Shown here: positions 48,994 to 57,825 of the stretch, piece after piece
Layout: each line of letters begins with the position of its first letter
Position numbering within the stretch: position 1 is the stretch's first letter
DNA from: Shimia sp022448905
Lineage (GTDB): Bacteria; Pseudomonadota; Alphaproteobacteria; Rhodobacterales; Rhodobacteraceae
Length of the DNA: 64,000 nucleotides
NCBI RefSeq assembly: GCF_047126315.1
Contig: NZ_CP138953.1
Coordinates: forward strand, 124,001-188,000
Direction: 5' to 3'
Program-made: the position numbers and the translations under genes
Notes under the pieces: generated by a model
What the model saw: only the letters and a program-made list of their open reading frames with translations
Database searches by the model: none
Told to the model about the DNA's origin: nothing

Positions 48994-50676
48994 TCACACC
49001 GTTTCGGCCTGCTTGGACAGCACCGCAGGCAAGGCCGCCGCCCGCTTCAGCGCCAAAGCCCGGACTGGCTGCGCCACGCCGCGCAACTCCAACACCTCAA
49101 GTGTATGTACCTCCGGATCATGCCCCGCCGCGGCCAACACAGCTTCGGACACCAGCACCTCCACGCCCAGCGCCTTGGTTTGCCCCTCCAAGCGGCTGGC
49201 AGCATTCACGGTGTCGCCAATGATAGTGCGCGGCGCGAGATTCACCGCGCCAATTTCGCCAAGCACCAACTCCCCCAAATGCACCCCCATACCGATCGCA
49301 ACTGGCGTCGCATTTTCCGCTTTCAGGGTCTGATTAAACACCTGCAAGGCCGAACTGATCCCCGCCGCCGCCTCAATTGCCGCCTTTGCCGAAGCCTCTT
49401 CACTGTCGAGCTCAAACACCGCCAGCAGCCCATCACCCAGATACTTATCCACCGTACCCCCGACACCAGTGATCGACGGCACAATCGCATCAAAGAAACG
49501 GTTCAACAGAAACACGACATCGTAAGGCAACTGTCCCGTGGTGCGCGCCGTAAAACTCCGCATATCCAGAAACAGGATCGCCAACCGCCGCTCTTGCCCG
49601 AGGCTCTGATGTGCCCGCGCCTGCTGCCCATCACTGCGAAACACCCGCAGCACGGTTGCCGGCTCCTTGGGCCGTAACTGACAGGCCAACCGCGCATTAG
49701 GCGGTGCATTCACCGCCGCCAAACTGTCCGCCTCCGCCTTCTCCGGCGGGTGCAACAACTCTGCGCCTTCCTCGACAATCACCCGACAGGTGGTGCAACG
49801 CCCACGACCACCACACAGCGCCATATGCGGCACCCCGGCCACGCGCGACATCTCCAGCAAAGTCATACCCGGCTGCCCGGAAATCTCCGGCCCATCAACA
49901 TAGCGAATACGCACCGCACGGCGCGCCCCGATAAAGCGCCGCCCAAAATGCACCGCCATGGTCAGCACCAAGAGCCCGACAAAAACACCCAGCAAGCTGC
50001 GGTTGATCTCGGCCAGTCGCGCAAAGGTCTCCACCGTCGGAAAGCCGTAACTCTCCCGCAAGGCCGCACCGCCTTCCGGATCAAACAGCCGCATATTCTG
50101 CAACCGCCCCTGCACCAGAAACCCGGCCAGCGCAAAGGCTGGTACCAAGGTCGCGAGCGACAACATCACCGGCAACACCCGCCGCCAACTGGGCAGCACC
50201 CGCAGCCACATATGCAGACCAATACAGGCGTGAATCCACACCACCAGCAGCAGAGCCGCCTGCTGCCAGCCGCTGGGCGAATTCCAGATCAGACCGGCAA
50301 TGAAGCCCATCTCTGGCTCCACCTCAAACCGGTTCTCGGCCACCCGCGTGTGTACAATATGGGTCATCAACAACAGCGGGATCAGCAACCCCAACAGCAC
50401 CTGCCCCGCCTCCGACGCGGGCATGCGCAGCGTGCGTTTCCGCGCCAAGCGGTACAAAGCCAACCCCATATGGGTCAACAACGCCCCATAGAGCGCGAGC
50501 TGCCCCAACGGATTGCTGGTCACAGCTTCCAACCCATCCTGTGCCCACTCCATCGCCTCAAGAGAAAACAGCCCCATGCCAATATTGAAGAAGTGAAACA
50601 GCACATAACAAAAAAGGATCAACCCCGACACGATGCGCGCCTTTGTGCGCCAATTGCCCTGCCACAATCTGTTCAC
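48994..50676 (-). CDS. Membrane adenylate/guanylate cyclase with heme-type anchor and 2Fe-2S ferredoxin domain
   Basis: A 560-residue three-part protein. Residues 1-250 have six membrane helices with His at 28, 69, 106, 109, 149 and 155, like the diheme cytochrome b (SdhC-type) anchor of Sinorhizobium CyaC. Residues 255-345 are a plant-type ferredoxin domain with Cys288, 294, 297 and 332 (CGGRGRCTTC, ACQL). Residues 360-540 are a class III cyclase: metal aspartates D371 (FLDMRSF) and D415 (KYLGDGLLAVF), and N491/R495 in GDTVNAASRLE. It should make cAMP in response to quinone or redox state. The stop is 125 bases before the MarR-Sat start on the same strand. Confidence 0.9.
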   Translation of the reverse strand: MNRLWQGNWRTKARIVSGLILFCYVLFHFFNIGMGLFSLEAMEWAQDGLEAVTSNPLGQLALYGALLTHMGLALYRLARKRTLRMPASEAGQVLLGLLIPLLLMTHIVHTRVAENRFEVEPEMGFIAGLIWNSPSGWQQAALLLVVWIHACIGLHMWLRVLPSWRRVLPVMLSLATLVPAFALAGFLVQGRLQNMRLFDPEGGAALRESYGFPTVETFARLAEINRSLLGVFVGLLVLTMAVHFGRRFIGARRAVRIRYVDGPEISGQPGMTLLEMSRVAGVPHMALCGGRGRCTTCRVIVEEGAELLHPPEKAEADSLAAVNAPPNARLACQLRPKEPATVLRVFRSDGQQARAHQSLGQERRLAILFLDMRSFTARTTGQLPYDVVFLLNRFFDAIVPSITGVGGTVDKYLGDGLLAVFELDSEEASAKAAIEAAAGISSALQVFNQTLKAENATPVAIGMGVHLGELVLGEIGAVNLAPRTIIGDTVNAASRLEGQTKALGVEVLVSEAVLAAAGHDPEVHTLEVLELRGVAQPVRALALKRAAALPAVLSKQAETV

Positions 50677-50828
50677 CGGTGCCGTCCTTTATCTGGGGTC
50701 CCTTCATGAGAGACTGACCAACCGCGCCCGATGGGTCAAGGCGCAGCCCCCTGCGTATCTGCGCACAACCGCAAAGAAAAACGGGGCCGCAAACACGACC
50801 CCGCTTCAATCTCACTTTCGCAAAAAAC

Positions 50829-51770
50829 TCACTCGTTTTCGGCGATAAACTTCTCAGCATCCAGCGCCGCCATACAGCCCATGCCCGCCGAGGTCACCGC
50901 CTGACGGTAGACATGGTCGGTTAAATCACCCGCCGCAAACACGCCGGGGATAGAGGTCTTGGAGGTACCTGCCTCAACCTTCACGTACCCACCGTTGTGC
51001 AGCTCCAGCTGATCTTTCACCAACTCGCTCGCAGGCGCGTGGCCAATCGCGATGAACACACCCGCCGCCGGGATCTCTTTGATCTCGCCAGTGTCTACGT
51101 GCTTCACCTTCACGCCGGTCACACCTTTTGGATTGTCGTCGCCAACAACTTCTTCCAGCGTGTGGAACCACAGCGTCTCGATCTTCTCATGCTTCAACAG
51201 ACGGTCCTGCAGGATTTTCTCCGCTCGCAGCTCATCCCGACGGTGGATCAAGGTCACTTTGGAGGCGAAGTTGGTCAAAAACAGCGCTTCCTCAACGGCA
51301 GTGTTGCCGCCACCGACAACCACAATCTCCTGACCGCGATAGAAGAACCCGTCACAGGTCGCACAGGCCGAAACACCAAAGCCCTTAAACGCCTCTTCGC
51401 TCTCCAGCCCCAGCCACTTGGCGCGTGCACCAGTTGCCAAAATAACCGCATCCGCAGTGTAAAGCGTGCCGCTGTCACCTTTCGCCTTGAACGGACGCTC
51501 GCTCAGGTCGAGGTCCACAATCATGTCGCCGATGATCTCACAGCCCATCGCGCGGGCGTGCGCTTCCATCTTCTGCATAAGCTCCGGGCCCTGCACTTCC
51601 ACAAACGACGGGTAGTTCTCCACCTCGGTTGTGGTGGTCAGCTGCCCACCCGGCTCGATGCCCTGCACCAGCACCGGCTCCAGCATCGCGCGGCTCGCAT
51701 AAACGCCCGCCGTATAGCCCGCAGGCCCGGACCCAATGATCAGAACCTTGGTGTGTTTTGTCTCGCCCAT
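50829..51770 (-). CDS. trxB: Thioredoxin-disulfide reductase
   Basis: A 313-residue FAD/NADPH enzyme that reduces thioredoxin. FAD-binding GSGPAGYTAGVYASR, redox-active ACATCDGFF, NADPH-binding VVVGGGNTAVEEALFL, and the C-terminal FAAGDLTDHVYRQAVTSAGMGC are diagnostic. The length is normal. ATG 51770 starts the family sequence, and the frame extends only 8 residues beyond. It is divergent from the Lrp-type regulator. Confidence 0.96.
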   Translation of the reverse strand: MGETKHTKVLIIGSGPAGYTAGVYASRAMLEPVLVQGIEPGGQLTTTTEVENYPSFVEVQGPELMQKMEAHARAMGCEIIGDMIVDLDLSERPFKAKGDSGTLYTADAVILATGARAKWLGLESEEAFKGFGVSACATCDGFFYRGQEIVVVGGGNTAVEEALFLTNFASKVTLIHRRDELRAEKILQDRLLKHEKIETLWFHTLEEVVGDDNPKGVTGVKVKHVDTGEIKEIPAAGVFIAIGHAPASELVKDQLELHNGGYVKVEAGTSKTSIPGVFAAGDLTDHVYRQAVTSAGMGCMAALDAEKFIAENE

Positions 51771-51988
51771 GAAAGGCACCTTTCCGCGTTGCAAAGTCTA
51801 AGTCGGTAGCCGATATAGCCCTCCGCACACGTCAGGAAAAGCCCAAGACCAAAAACCAAAACGTGTGGTCCAAAAAATCAGCAGTCGGCAGAAAACCGTA
51901 AAAGGATATTGCGCTAACACGAAATATAATTGCGCACTTGCCCTTTGATGCTATAACAACCGCAAAATTAACCAACGAGACGAGATAC

Positions 51989-52489
51989 ATGCCCGGACAC
52001 CGGCTAGATCCTATCGATCGCAAAATCCTCGCAGAGTTACAGGCCGACGGCCGCATGACCAATGTTGAGCTCGCCAAGCGAGTCGGCATCTCCGCCCCGC
52101 CCTGTCTGCGCCGCGTGCGCACGCTGGAAGACGCAGGCTACATCCGCGGCTACCACGCCGACGTCGACAGCCGCGAATTGGGCTTTGAGGTACAGGTCTT
52201 TGCCATGGTCGGCCTCGTCAGCCAGGCCGAAGCAGACCTCTCCGCCTTTGAAGACCGCTGCCGCGACTGGCCGCTGGTGCGCGAATGTCACATGCTCAAT
52301 GGCGAGGTGGATTTCATCCTGAAATGCGTCGCCCCCGACCTCAGCACGTTCCAGACCTTCCTGACCGAAGACCTGACCTCCGCGCCCAATGTGGCCAGCG
52401 TGAAAACCTCGCTGGTGATCCGCGGCGCCAAGGACACGCCCGGCGTGCCCTTTGAAGTGCTCGAAGAACGTCTCAGCCGCGACGCGTAA
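51989..52489 (+). CDS. Lrp/AsnC family transcriptional regulator
   Basis: A 166-residue regulator. The N-terminal helix-turn-helix, LDPIDRKILAELQADGRMTNVELAKRVGIS, is followed by the recognition helix PPCLRRVRTLEDAGYI. The C-terminal RAM/AsnC ligand domain includes VRECHMLNGEVDFILKCVAPDL. Start ATG 51989 is chosen because the family begins at MPGHRLD. Two TTGCGC words 21 bp apart lie about 55-80 bases upstream. The effector is probably an amino acid; the targets are not shown. Confidence 0.94.
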   Translation: MPGHRLDPIDRKILAELQADGRMTNVELAKRVGISAPPCLRRVRTLEDAGYIRGYHADVDSRELGFEVQVFAMVGLVSQAEADLSAFEDRCRDWPLVRECHMLNGEVDFILKCVAPDLSTFQTFLTEDLTSAPNVASVKTSLVIRGAKDTPGVPFEVLEERLSRDA

Positions 52490-52554
52490 ACCCCATCTCA
52501 TCGTTATGGGAACGCCTCACATCGCTGCGAGGCGTTATCCTTCTTACCTGAGTT

Positions 52555-53277
52555 TTACGGCTGCCAGTCCTGAAACGGCGCGTGCACTTGCTCTGCTGCC
52601 GCCGCATAGCGGGCGTCGGATTTCGCGGCGACCACCGCCGCAGACAAAGCCGCATTCAGCGCGTCTCCTTCCGCTCCAGTCGGCACGATCAAAGTAGAAT
52701 CCCAAACAGCATACTTGGCGCGATGCAAATCGATCATGCCCTCGGCCTTGATCACTCCATCCACCGCATCCTGCTCCATGATGAACGCATCGGTGCGCCC
52801 TTTGGCCAGTTTCTTAAGACCAATTTCGATTGAAGCGACCTCGTCCACGGCAAAGTCAAAGAAATGCGCATGTCCGATCATGGTCTCAACCCGCAAAGCG
52901 GTGAAATCTGAGTCCGCATTCAGAGGTGAATCTTTGCGCGAATAGACCACAAAGGTGACATCCAAAAGCGGTTCGTCAATATACTGGAATTCCGGCGGAC
53001 TGCCGGCGCCCGTATCGATCAACGGCGCATGTACATCCGATTTACGCGTGGCCACATTCTGAATGGAGCGGCCAAACGGGAAGACCTGATAGCTAAAATC
53101 ACCGCCGTCATAATGCTCGTCGACAATGCGCAACAGATGTGGAAGCGTGCCTTCCGCGCCCCCATTTCCATCTGGCGCCGCAAGGCCGGGAATCTCCGCC
53201 AAACTGACTGACAATTCAGCTGCATATAGGGGTGTCATGAGGCACATCATGCTCAAAGTAGCTGCCATTTTTTTCAT
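52555..53277 (-). CDS. Periplasmic solute-binding-like protein (SBP family 3 fold)
   Basis: A 240-residue exported protein. The signal peptide MKKMAATLSMMCLMTPLYA ends near residue 19. The two-lobe pattern of small binding proteins is visible: VFPFGRSIQNVATRKSDVHA, FVVYSRKDSPLNADSDF, and LAKGRTDAFIMEQDAVDGVI. No transporter permease genes are near, so it may be an orphan receptor or sensor. Its ribosome-binding site lies in the stem of a hairpin (53286-53311). Confidence 0.82.
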   Translation of the reverse strand: MKKMAATLSMMCLMTPLYAAELSVSLAEIPGLAAPDGNGGAEGTLPHLLRIVDEHYDGGDFSYQVFPFGRSIQNVATRKSDVHAPLIDTGAGSPPEFQYIDEPLLDVTFVVYSRKDSPLNADSDFTALRVETMIGHAHFFDFAVDEVASIEIGLKKLAKGRTDAFIMEQDAVDGVIKAEGMIDLHRAKYAVWDSTLIVPTGAEGDALNAALSAAVVAAKSDARYAAAAEQVHAPFQDWQP

Positions 53278-53285
53278 GATTTTTC

Positions 53286-53311
53286 TCCTTCTCCAAAAAT
53301 CGAGAAGGAGG
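53286..53311 (-). promoter_or_regulatory. Hairpin that masks the ribosome-binding site of the solute-binding gene
   Basis: CTCCTTCTC (53286-53294) and GAGAAGGAG (53303-53311) are a perfect 9-bp inverted repeat with an 8-base loop. Read on the minus strand, the 3' arm GAGAAGGAG contains the GGAG that should serve ATG 53277, 8 bases away. In the folded form the site is paired, which would reduce translation. Confidence 0.68.
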
Positions 53312-53669
53312 CTAGGATCGAAATCCCTAACTAAGTTTGAAAGAAAAAATCAGCGCGTTGGTGCTTTTTTGCGGCATTTTAAACTGCTCACCATGCGATG
53401 CAAAAGCACCCCTAAACCTGTTATTTTTGACAGCATCGACACATTCCTGAAACTGGCCGTGCGCGTATGATTGCCTGCCTTTTGGCCCGACTATCGGCCA
53501 AATCATCCAATACACTCCATGTAAGTGCCACAACTCGAGATCAGGACAAAAAACCTCCCTACGACCCCAGTAAATTCGGATATTATATTGTTTTAAATAC
53601 TGTATTTACATTTGACCTAAAGCCGTCTTGAAGTCCTACATTGCCTCAAACACATTTCCAGAGGCCCCC
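53312..53669. promoter_or_regulatory. Intergenic region with 15-bp palindrome before the flavodoxin-fold gene
   Basis: No gene is recognised between the solute-binding gene leader and 53670. An AT-rich palindrome, TAAATAC-T-GTATTTA, lies at 53594-53608, about 62 bases upstream of the flavodoxin-fold gene. It is a candidate operator for a small redox regulator such as HxlR or MarR. Confidence 0.55.
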
Positions 53670-54263
53670 ATGCACGTTCTCACCGTTCTCGATCACCCCA
53701 ACCCCAACTCCTTCAGCCATGCCACTGCGCAACACTTCATGGCCGGAGCAGAAGCCGCAGGACACAGCACCGAATTGGCGGACTTGCACGCTGAAGGTTT
53801 CAACCCGCTGTGGACCATGGCGGATATCGAAAGCGATGGAAAAACCAACGTTCCCGCCGATGTTACGCGAGAACAAGACCGCATCGCGCGCGCCGACGCA
53901 ATCTGTCTGATCTTCCCGCTGTTCTGGTGGGGCATGCCCTCCATGACCAAAGGCTGGGTCGATCGGGTCTGGAGCTGGGGCTGGGCCTATGACCAACTCG
54001 ACAACACCGAAAAATCCCTACAACGCAATCGCAGCGGACTTCTGCTGGTCCCGGCAGGCGCCCGCTCTGACGAAATCGAAAGCAAAGGCTACCGCGCCGC
54101 TCTCGACACTTGTTGGACAGACGGCACTTTTGGCTTCTTTGGCTTCTCTCCCCGCCGCATGGAATTGCTCTATGGGTCCACCGGCTCAGAGCCGCGCCGC
54201 AAGGCGCTGCTCCAACAAAGCTATGACAGTGGCGTCACCTTGCCGCCACCCGTAGGGGCCTAA
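53670..54263 (+). CDS. NAD(P)H dehydrogenase/flavodoxin-fold reductase
   Basis: A 197-residue protein of the flavodoxin-like fold (NQO/MdaB group). FMN-site segments are VLTVLDHPNPNSFSHATAQHF at the N-terminus and FPLFWWGMPSMTKGWVDRVW in the middle, with WAYDQ following. It probably reduces quinones with NAD(P)H. I start at ATG 53670 (MHVLTVL), preceded by AGAGG. It is a single gene behind an AT-rich palindrome. Confidence 0.87.
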   Translation: MHVLTVLDHPNPNSFSHATAQHFMAGAEAAGHSTELADLHAEGFNPLWTMADIESDGKTNVPADVTREQDRIARADAICLIFPLFWWGMPSMTKGWVDRVWSWGWAYDQLDNTEKSLQRNRSGLLLVPAGARSDEIESKGYRAALDTCWTDGTFGFFGFSPRRMELLYGSTGSEPRRKALLQQSYDSGVTLPPPVGA

Positions 54264-54347
54264 CACAGGTCTGCAGCAAACCGGACACATCGCCCTTCGC
54301 TGCCTTTCGGAAGGCGCGCGGCGATTGCCCGGACCAGCGCGCCGGAT

Positions 54348-54750
54348 ATGACCGGCTTTGAAAGCTCCGGCGCTGATTGGCTGGAAAGCTACAAACACTA
54401 TTTTGAGCATAACCACGTGCTGGTGACCAGTCCGCACAAGGTCTACGGCCCGGGCAGCAACGACGTCGCGCTGCAACTGCGCAAGAAAGGCATCAACAAG
54501 GTCATCCTCGGCGGCATGTCGTAACCTCTGCACCGAAAGCCACATGCGCTCCCTGATCGAGGTCGGCTTTGAGGTCATGGTGGTGACCGACGCCACAGCC
54601 GGGGCCATCACCGAGTTCTATGACGGCTACGCCGCCTCGCTGACCTATTTCAGCATGATCGCCAGCAAGGTGGACAACACGGACAACACCCTGGCCAAAG
54701 CCGCAGAGATGTGGCTGACCATCAAACACGCCGCCGCCGGCAGCCTGTAA
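54348..54750 (+). pseudogene. Isochorismatase-family cysteine hydrolase remnant
   Basis: The C-terminal two thirds of an isochorismatase-like hydrolase. MTGFESSGADWLESYKHYF then LRKKGINKVILGGMS reads to a TAA. With a 2-base shift at about 54520, NLCTESHMRSLIEVGFEV and VVTDATAGAITEFYDGYAA continue to the stop at 54750. The family motif GMSANLCTESH is broken at the shift and has lost its Ala codon. The N-terminal domain with the catalytic Asp is missing, so the protein is dead. Similar short words, ACCGGACACATC and CCCGGGACACATC, flank it. Confidence 0.75.
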
Positions 54751-55170
54751 CCCCTCAACTGTAACCCGGGACACATCTCGCGGGCAGAGTTTGGCGGCTC
54801 TGCCTGCCCTTCGTTTTGCACACCGCCACACCACGGCGGACGACCTGTGCCTTTCCCTTCAGAGCCTGGTCGCTGATCCCGAAAAGATCTGGCGCAGCGT
54901 CTGGGTCCAGCGGCCCAGCGAGGCCTGCCGAGTGGCGGCTTGACGCAGGCGAGGCGATGGATCGGGGATCTTGTCAGCGACAGGGGCCAAGGGAGAGCCA
55001 CAGGCCCTTTCCCTTTGGTGAGAGAGCGTCCTTTTTCTGACATTTATTAACGCCACCCCACCTCTTGTCAGACCCACACCCCCCACCTCCGCAAAACAGT
55101 CGTGATACCGACGCAATACCGACGTGGTTTTGAGGCTGCACAGATAGCTGAGACAAAGGTTAACCCACCA
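54751..55170. other. 420-base spacer with decayed sequence
   Basis: No gene is recognised. The stretch begins with a word similar to that found before the pseudogene (54763-54777 and 54279-54290), and no significant hairpin or promoter was found. It separates the pseudogene from the SDR gene. It may be further decay of the locus that held the isochorismatase. Confidence 0.5.
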
Positions 55171-55866
55171 TCACACGTGGCTGGTCAACCCGCCGTCCAC
55201 ACGCCAATTCTGGCCAGTCACATAACTGCCTTCACCAGCCAGATAACTCACCAGAGAAGACACCTCCTCACTGCGCCCATAGCGCCCCATCGGAATACGG
55301 GCTTTGCGATCTTCGGTTTCTGGCAGGCTGTCGATGAACCCCGGCAAGATATTGTTCATACGCACATTTTCGGCGGCGAACTTGTCGGCAAACAACTTGG
55401 TGAAACTCGCCAAACCCGCCCGAAATACACCAGACGTCGGAAACAACGGGTCCGGTTCAAACGCAGCAAAGGTCGAGATATGGATGATCGATCCGCCCCC
55501 CTGCTTGGCCATAATCGGCGCCACAATCCGTGCAGGCCGGATCACATTCATCAGGTAGTACTCCATCCCGAGGTGCCAGTCGTCGTCACTGATCTCCAGA
55601 ATGTCCCCTTTGGGCCCATGTCCCGCAGAATTCACCAGAACATCTACCCGCGCCCACTTGGAAAGCGCCTTATCTACAAACACTTGCAGGTCTTCCGGCA
55701 CAAGATTGGACCCGGTCACGCCAACCCCGCCCAACGCATCCGCCAAAGCTTCCCCTTTGCCGGAAGAAGACAGAATGCCTACCTCAAACCCGTCTGATTT
55801 CAATCTCTTAGCCGCATCCGCGCCCATACCGCTGCCACCAGCGGTGATCAGTGCCACCTTGGTCAT
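55171..55866 (-). CDS. SDR-fold oxidoreductase with altered active site
   Basis: A 231-residue short-chain dehydrogenase-fold protein. Cofactor segment VALITAGGSGMGADAAKRL, the middle LVNSAG, and the C-terminal GQNWRVDGG are retained. The active-site stretch is FPTSGVFRAGLASF where YxxxK is expected, so the tyrosine and lysine are replaced (Ser and Arg). Normal hydride transfer to a ketone is therefore doubtful. ATG 55866 has AAAAGGAG upstream. Divergent from the LysR gene 97 bases away, the classic regulator-target arrangement. Confidence 0.85.
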   Translation of the reverse strand: MTKVALITAGGSGMGADAAKRLKSDGFEVGILSSSGKGEALADALGGVGVTGSNLVPEDLQVFVDKALSKWARVDVLVNSAGHGPKGDILEISDDDWHLGMEYYLMNVIRPARIVAPIMAKQGGGSIIHISTFAAFEPDPLFPTSGVFRAGLASFTKLFADKFAAENVRMNNILPGFIDSLPETEDRKARIPMGRYGRSEEVSSLVSYLAGEGSYVTGQNWRVDGGLTSHV

Positions 55867-55963
55867 ATCAAGCTCCTTTTGAGGCCCAACCCTGCCCAAT
55901 TTGGCGGCTTTTGACCAATCATGCTTCATTGCTTAGAGTGTAGAAAATCTACATCCTAGACCA

Positions 55964-56836
55964 ATGACTCGCATCAACCTCAACAGCCTATCCATGTTTG
56001 ACGCTGCCGCCCAACACGGCAGTTTTCGCCGTGCGGCTGAGGCGCTTCACCTGACGCAAGGCGCCGTGGCGCAGCAGGTACGCAACCTCGAGAAACAGAC
56101 CCAGACCCAGCTGTTTCACCGGCTGCCACAAGGTCTCTCGCTTACGGAAGAAGGCCGCGCTTATCACGAGACTGTCTCGGCCGCGTTGCAACAGATCGAA
56201 ACCGCCACCCGCGCCCTGAAGCCCGCGACACAATCAATCACCCTGTCAGTGCCGCCCTCGCTCGCTTCAAAATGGCTGGTGCCTCGATTGGCAAACTTCG
56301 CGGCGCAGCACCCGGACATCTCCCTGCATATCCACGCTTCGGAAACCCGCACGAATTTCGCCAAGGATCCGGTCGACATCGCCATTCGTCAAGGGCAGGT
56401 GCCTTTGGTGCCCAACACTCATTGCGAGCCACTGGCCCCATTGGATCTGGTTGCCGTGGCGCGCCCTTCGACCAACCCCACGTCGCTCTCACTGGCGGAC
56501 ACGGTGACGCTTCCTTTGATCGAGGACGGGCACAACCGCTGGAAAACTCTCTGCGAAGACAGAGGGCTACCCTATCCAGACACTGTGCTCTCCTTTAATC
56601 AAACCGCCTTGGCCATTGACGCGGCGATCACAGGTCAAGGCGTGACCTTGGCCCCGCGCCTGCTTGTTCAGGACGCGCTAAACCAAGGCCACCTGACCGT
56701 CCTTTGGCACCCTGCCGAAACCCCAGAGGCTTACCACCTACTACATCCCACATCTCGCCGTAGACACAGGAAGGCTGTTGTGTCGTGGCTCAAACAAGAG
56801 GTCGTAGCTGGGCCCAATACCACGCCTCTTGCGTAA
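55964..56836 (+). CDS. LysR family transcriptional regulator
   Basis: A 290-residue LTTR of the GcvA-like group. The N-terminal wing-helix reads LNSLSMFDAAAQHGSFRRAA and LHLTQGAVAQQVRNLEKQTQ. The effector domain (about 90-280) starts ITLSVPPSLASKWLVPRL and includes DIAIRQGQ. It probably controls the divergent SDR gene from the 97-base interval. The effector is unknown. Confidence 0.94.
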   Translation: MTRINLNSLSMFDAAAQHGSFRRAAEALHLTQGAVAQQVRNLEKQTQTQLFHRLPQGLSLTEEGRAYHETVSAALQQIETATRALKPATQSITLSVPPSLASKWLVPRLANFAAQHPDISLHIHASETRTNFAKDPVDIAIRQGQVPLVPNTHCEPLAPLDLVAVARPSTNPTSLSLADTVTLPLIEDGHNRWKTLCEDRGLPYPDTVLSFNQTALAIDAAITGQGVTLAPRLLVQDALNQGHLTVLWHPAETPEAYHLLHPTSRRRHRKAVVSWLKQEVVAGPNTTPLA

Positions 56837-56886
56837 GGGCGCAAAAACCACTTTCCCCGAAATGGTTCACATGGCAACGTCCTGCC

Positions 56887-57825
56887 ATGACGCAGACAAT
56901 TTCCAGCCCCAACGGCACCCTGATCAGCCGCTTCGCTTTTGGCACCATGCAGTTTGGCGGCACCGCCTCGGAGCGCGACAGCGCCGAGATGTTTGAGGCC
57001 TGCCTTGACGCGGACATCACCCATTTTGACACCGCATATCTGTACACAGATGGCGCCAGCGAGACGATCCTCGGCAAACTGGCCGCGCCGCATCGCGAGC
57101 GCTTGGTGATCGCGACAAAGGTTGGCTACCGCGGCGGTGCGGGTGCAGAAAATCTGCGGTCGCAATTTGATGTATCGCGTAAGCGGCTCAACATGGACCA
57201 CGTCGATATTCTCTATTTGCACCGCTTTGATGCGAACACGCCAATTGAGGAAACTCTTGAAACCTTTGCGCAATTCAAGGCCGACGGACAGGTCACTCAC
57301 ATAGGCCTCTCCAATTTCGCCGCCTGGCAAGTTGTGAAAGCCGCCTGGGCGGCCTCAAAACTGGACCTGACAATCGACCTGCTGCAGCCAATGTACAGCC
57401 TTGTGAAACGTCAGGCTGAAGTCGAGATTCTGCCCATGTGCGCTGATCTTGGCATCTTGCCAGCCACCTATTCCCCGCTTGGCGGCGGTCTGCTCACCGG
57501 CAAATACAGTGCCAAAGATGCAGATGGGCGCCTTGCCACAGATGAGCGCTATGCCGCCCGCTATGACGTTGATTGGATGCGCAAAACCGCTGCCGATCTT
57601 TCCGAACTGGCCGCTGCGCGGGACGTACACCCCGCGACATTGGCCGCCGCTTGGGTTACCAAACACAGCGCCGCGCCCAGCCCGATCCTCTCCGCACGCA
57701 ACCTCGCACAGCTCGAGCCCTCGCTGGCCGCGACACGCTTTGACATGGACGATGCGCTCTACGCCGAGATCACCGCGCTCAGCCAAACACCCGCCCCCGC
57801 CACAGACAGATTGGACGAAGCATGA
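56887..57825 (+). CDS. Aldo/keto reductase family protein
   Basis: A 312-residue AKR with TIM-barrel fold. HFDTAYLYTDGASETILG holds the catalytic Asp and Tyr, VIATKVGYRGG the Lys, DILYLHRFDANTPIEET the His, and VTHIGLSNFAAWQV and YSPLGGGLLTGKY bind NADP. ATG 56887 is the family start; the frame runs on to 56785 without support. It overlaps the FAD oxidoreductase gene (ATGA). First gene of a three-gene operon. Confidence 0.93.
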   Translation: MTQTISSPNGTLISRFAFGTMQFGGTASERDSAEMFEACLDADITHFDTAYLYTDGASETILGKLAAPHRERLVIATKVGYRGGAGAENLRSQFDVSRKRLNMDHVDILYLHRFDANTPIEETLETFAQFKADGQVTHIGLSNFAAWQVVKAAWAASKLDLTIDLLQPMYSLVKRQAEVEILPMCADLGILPATYSPLGGGLLTGKYSAKDADGRLATDERYAARYDVDWMRKTAADLSELAAARDVHPATLAAAWVTKHSAAPSPILSARNLAQLEPSLAATRFDMDDALYAEITALSQTPAPATDRLDEA

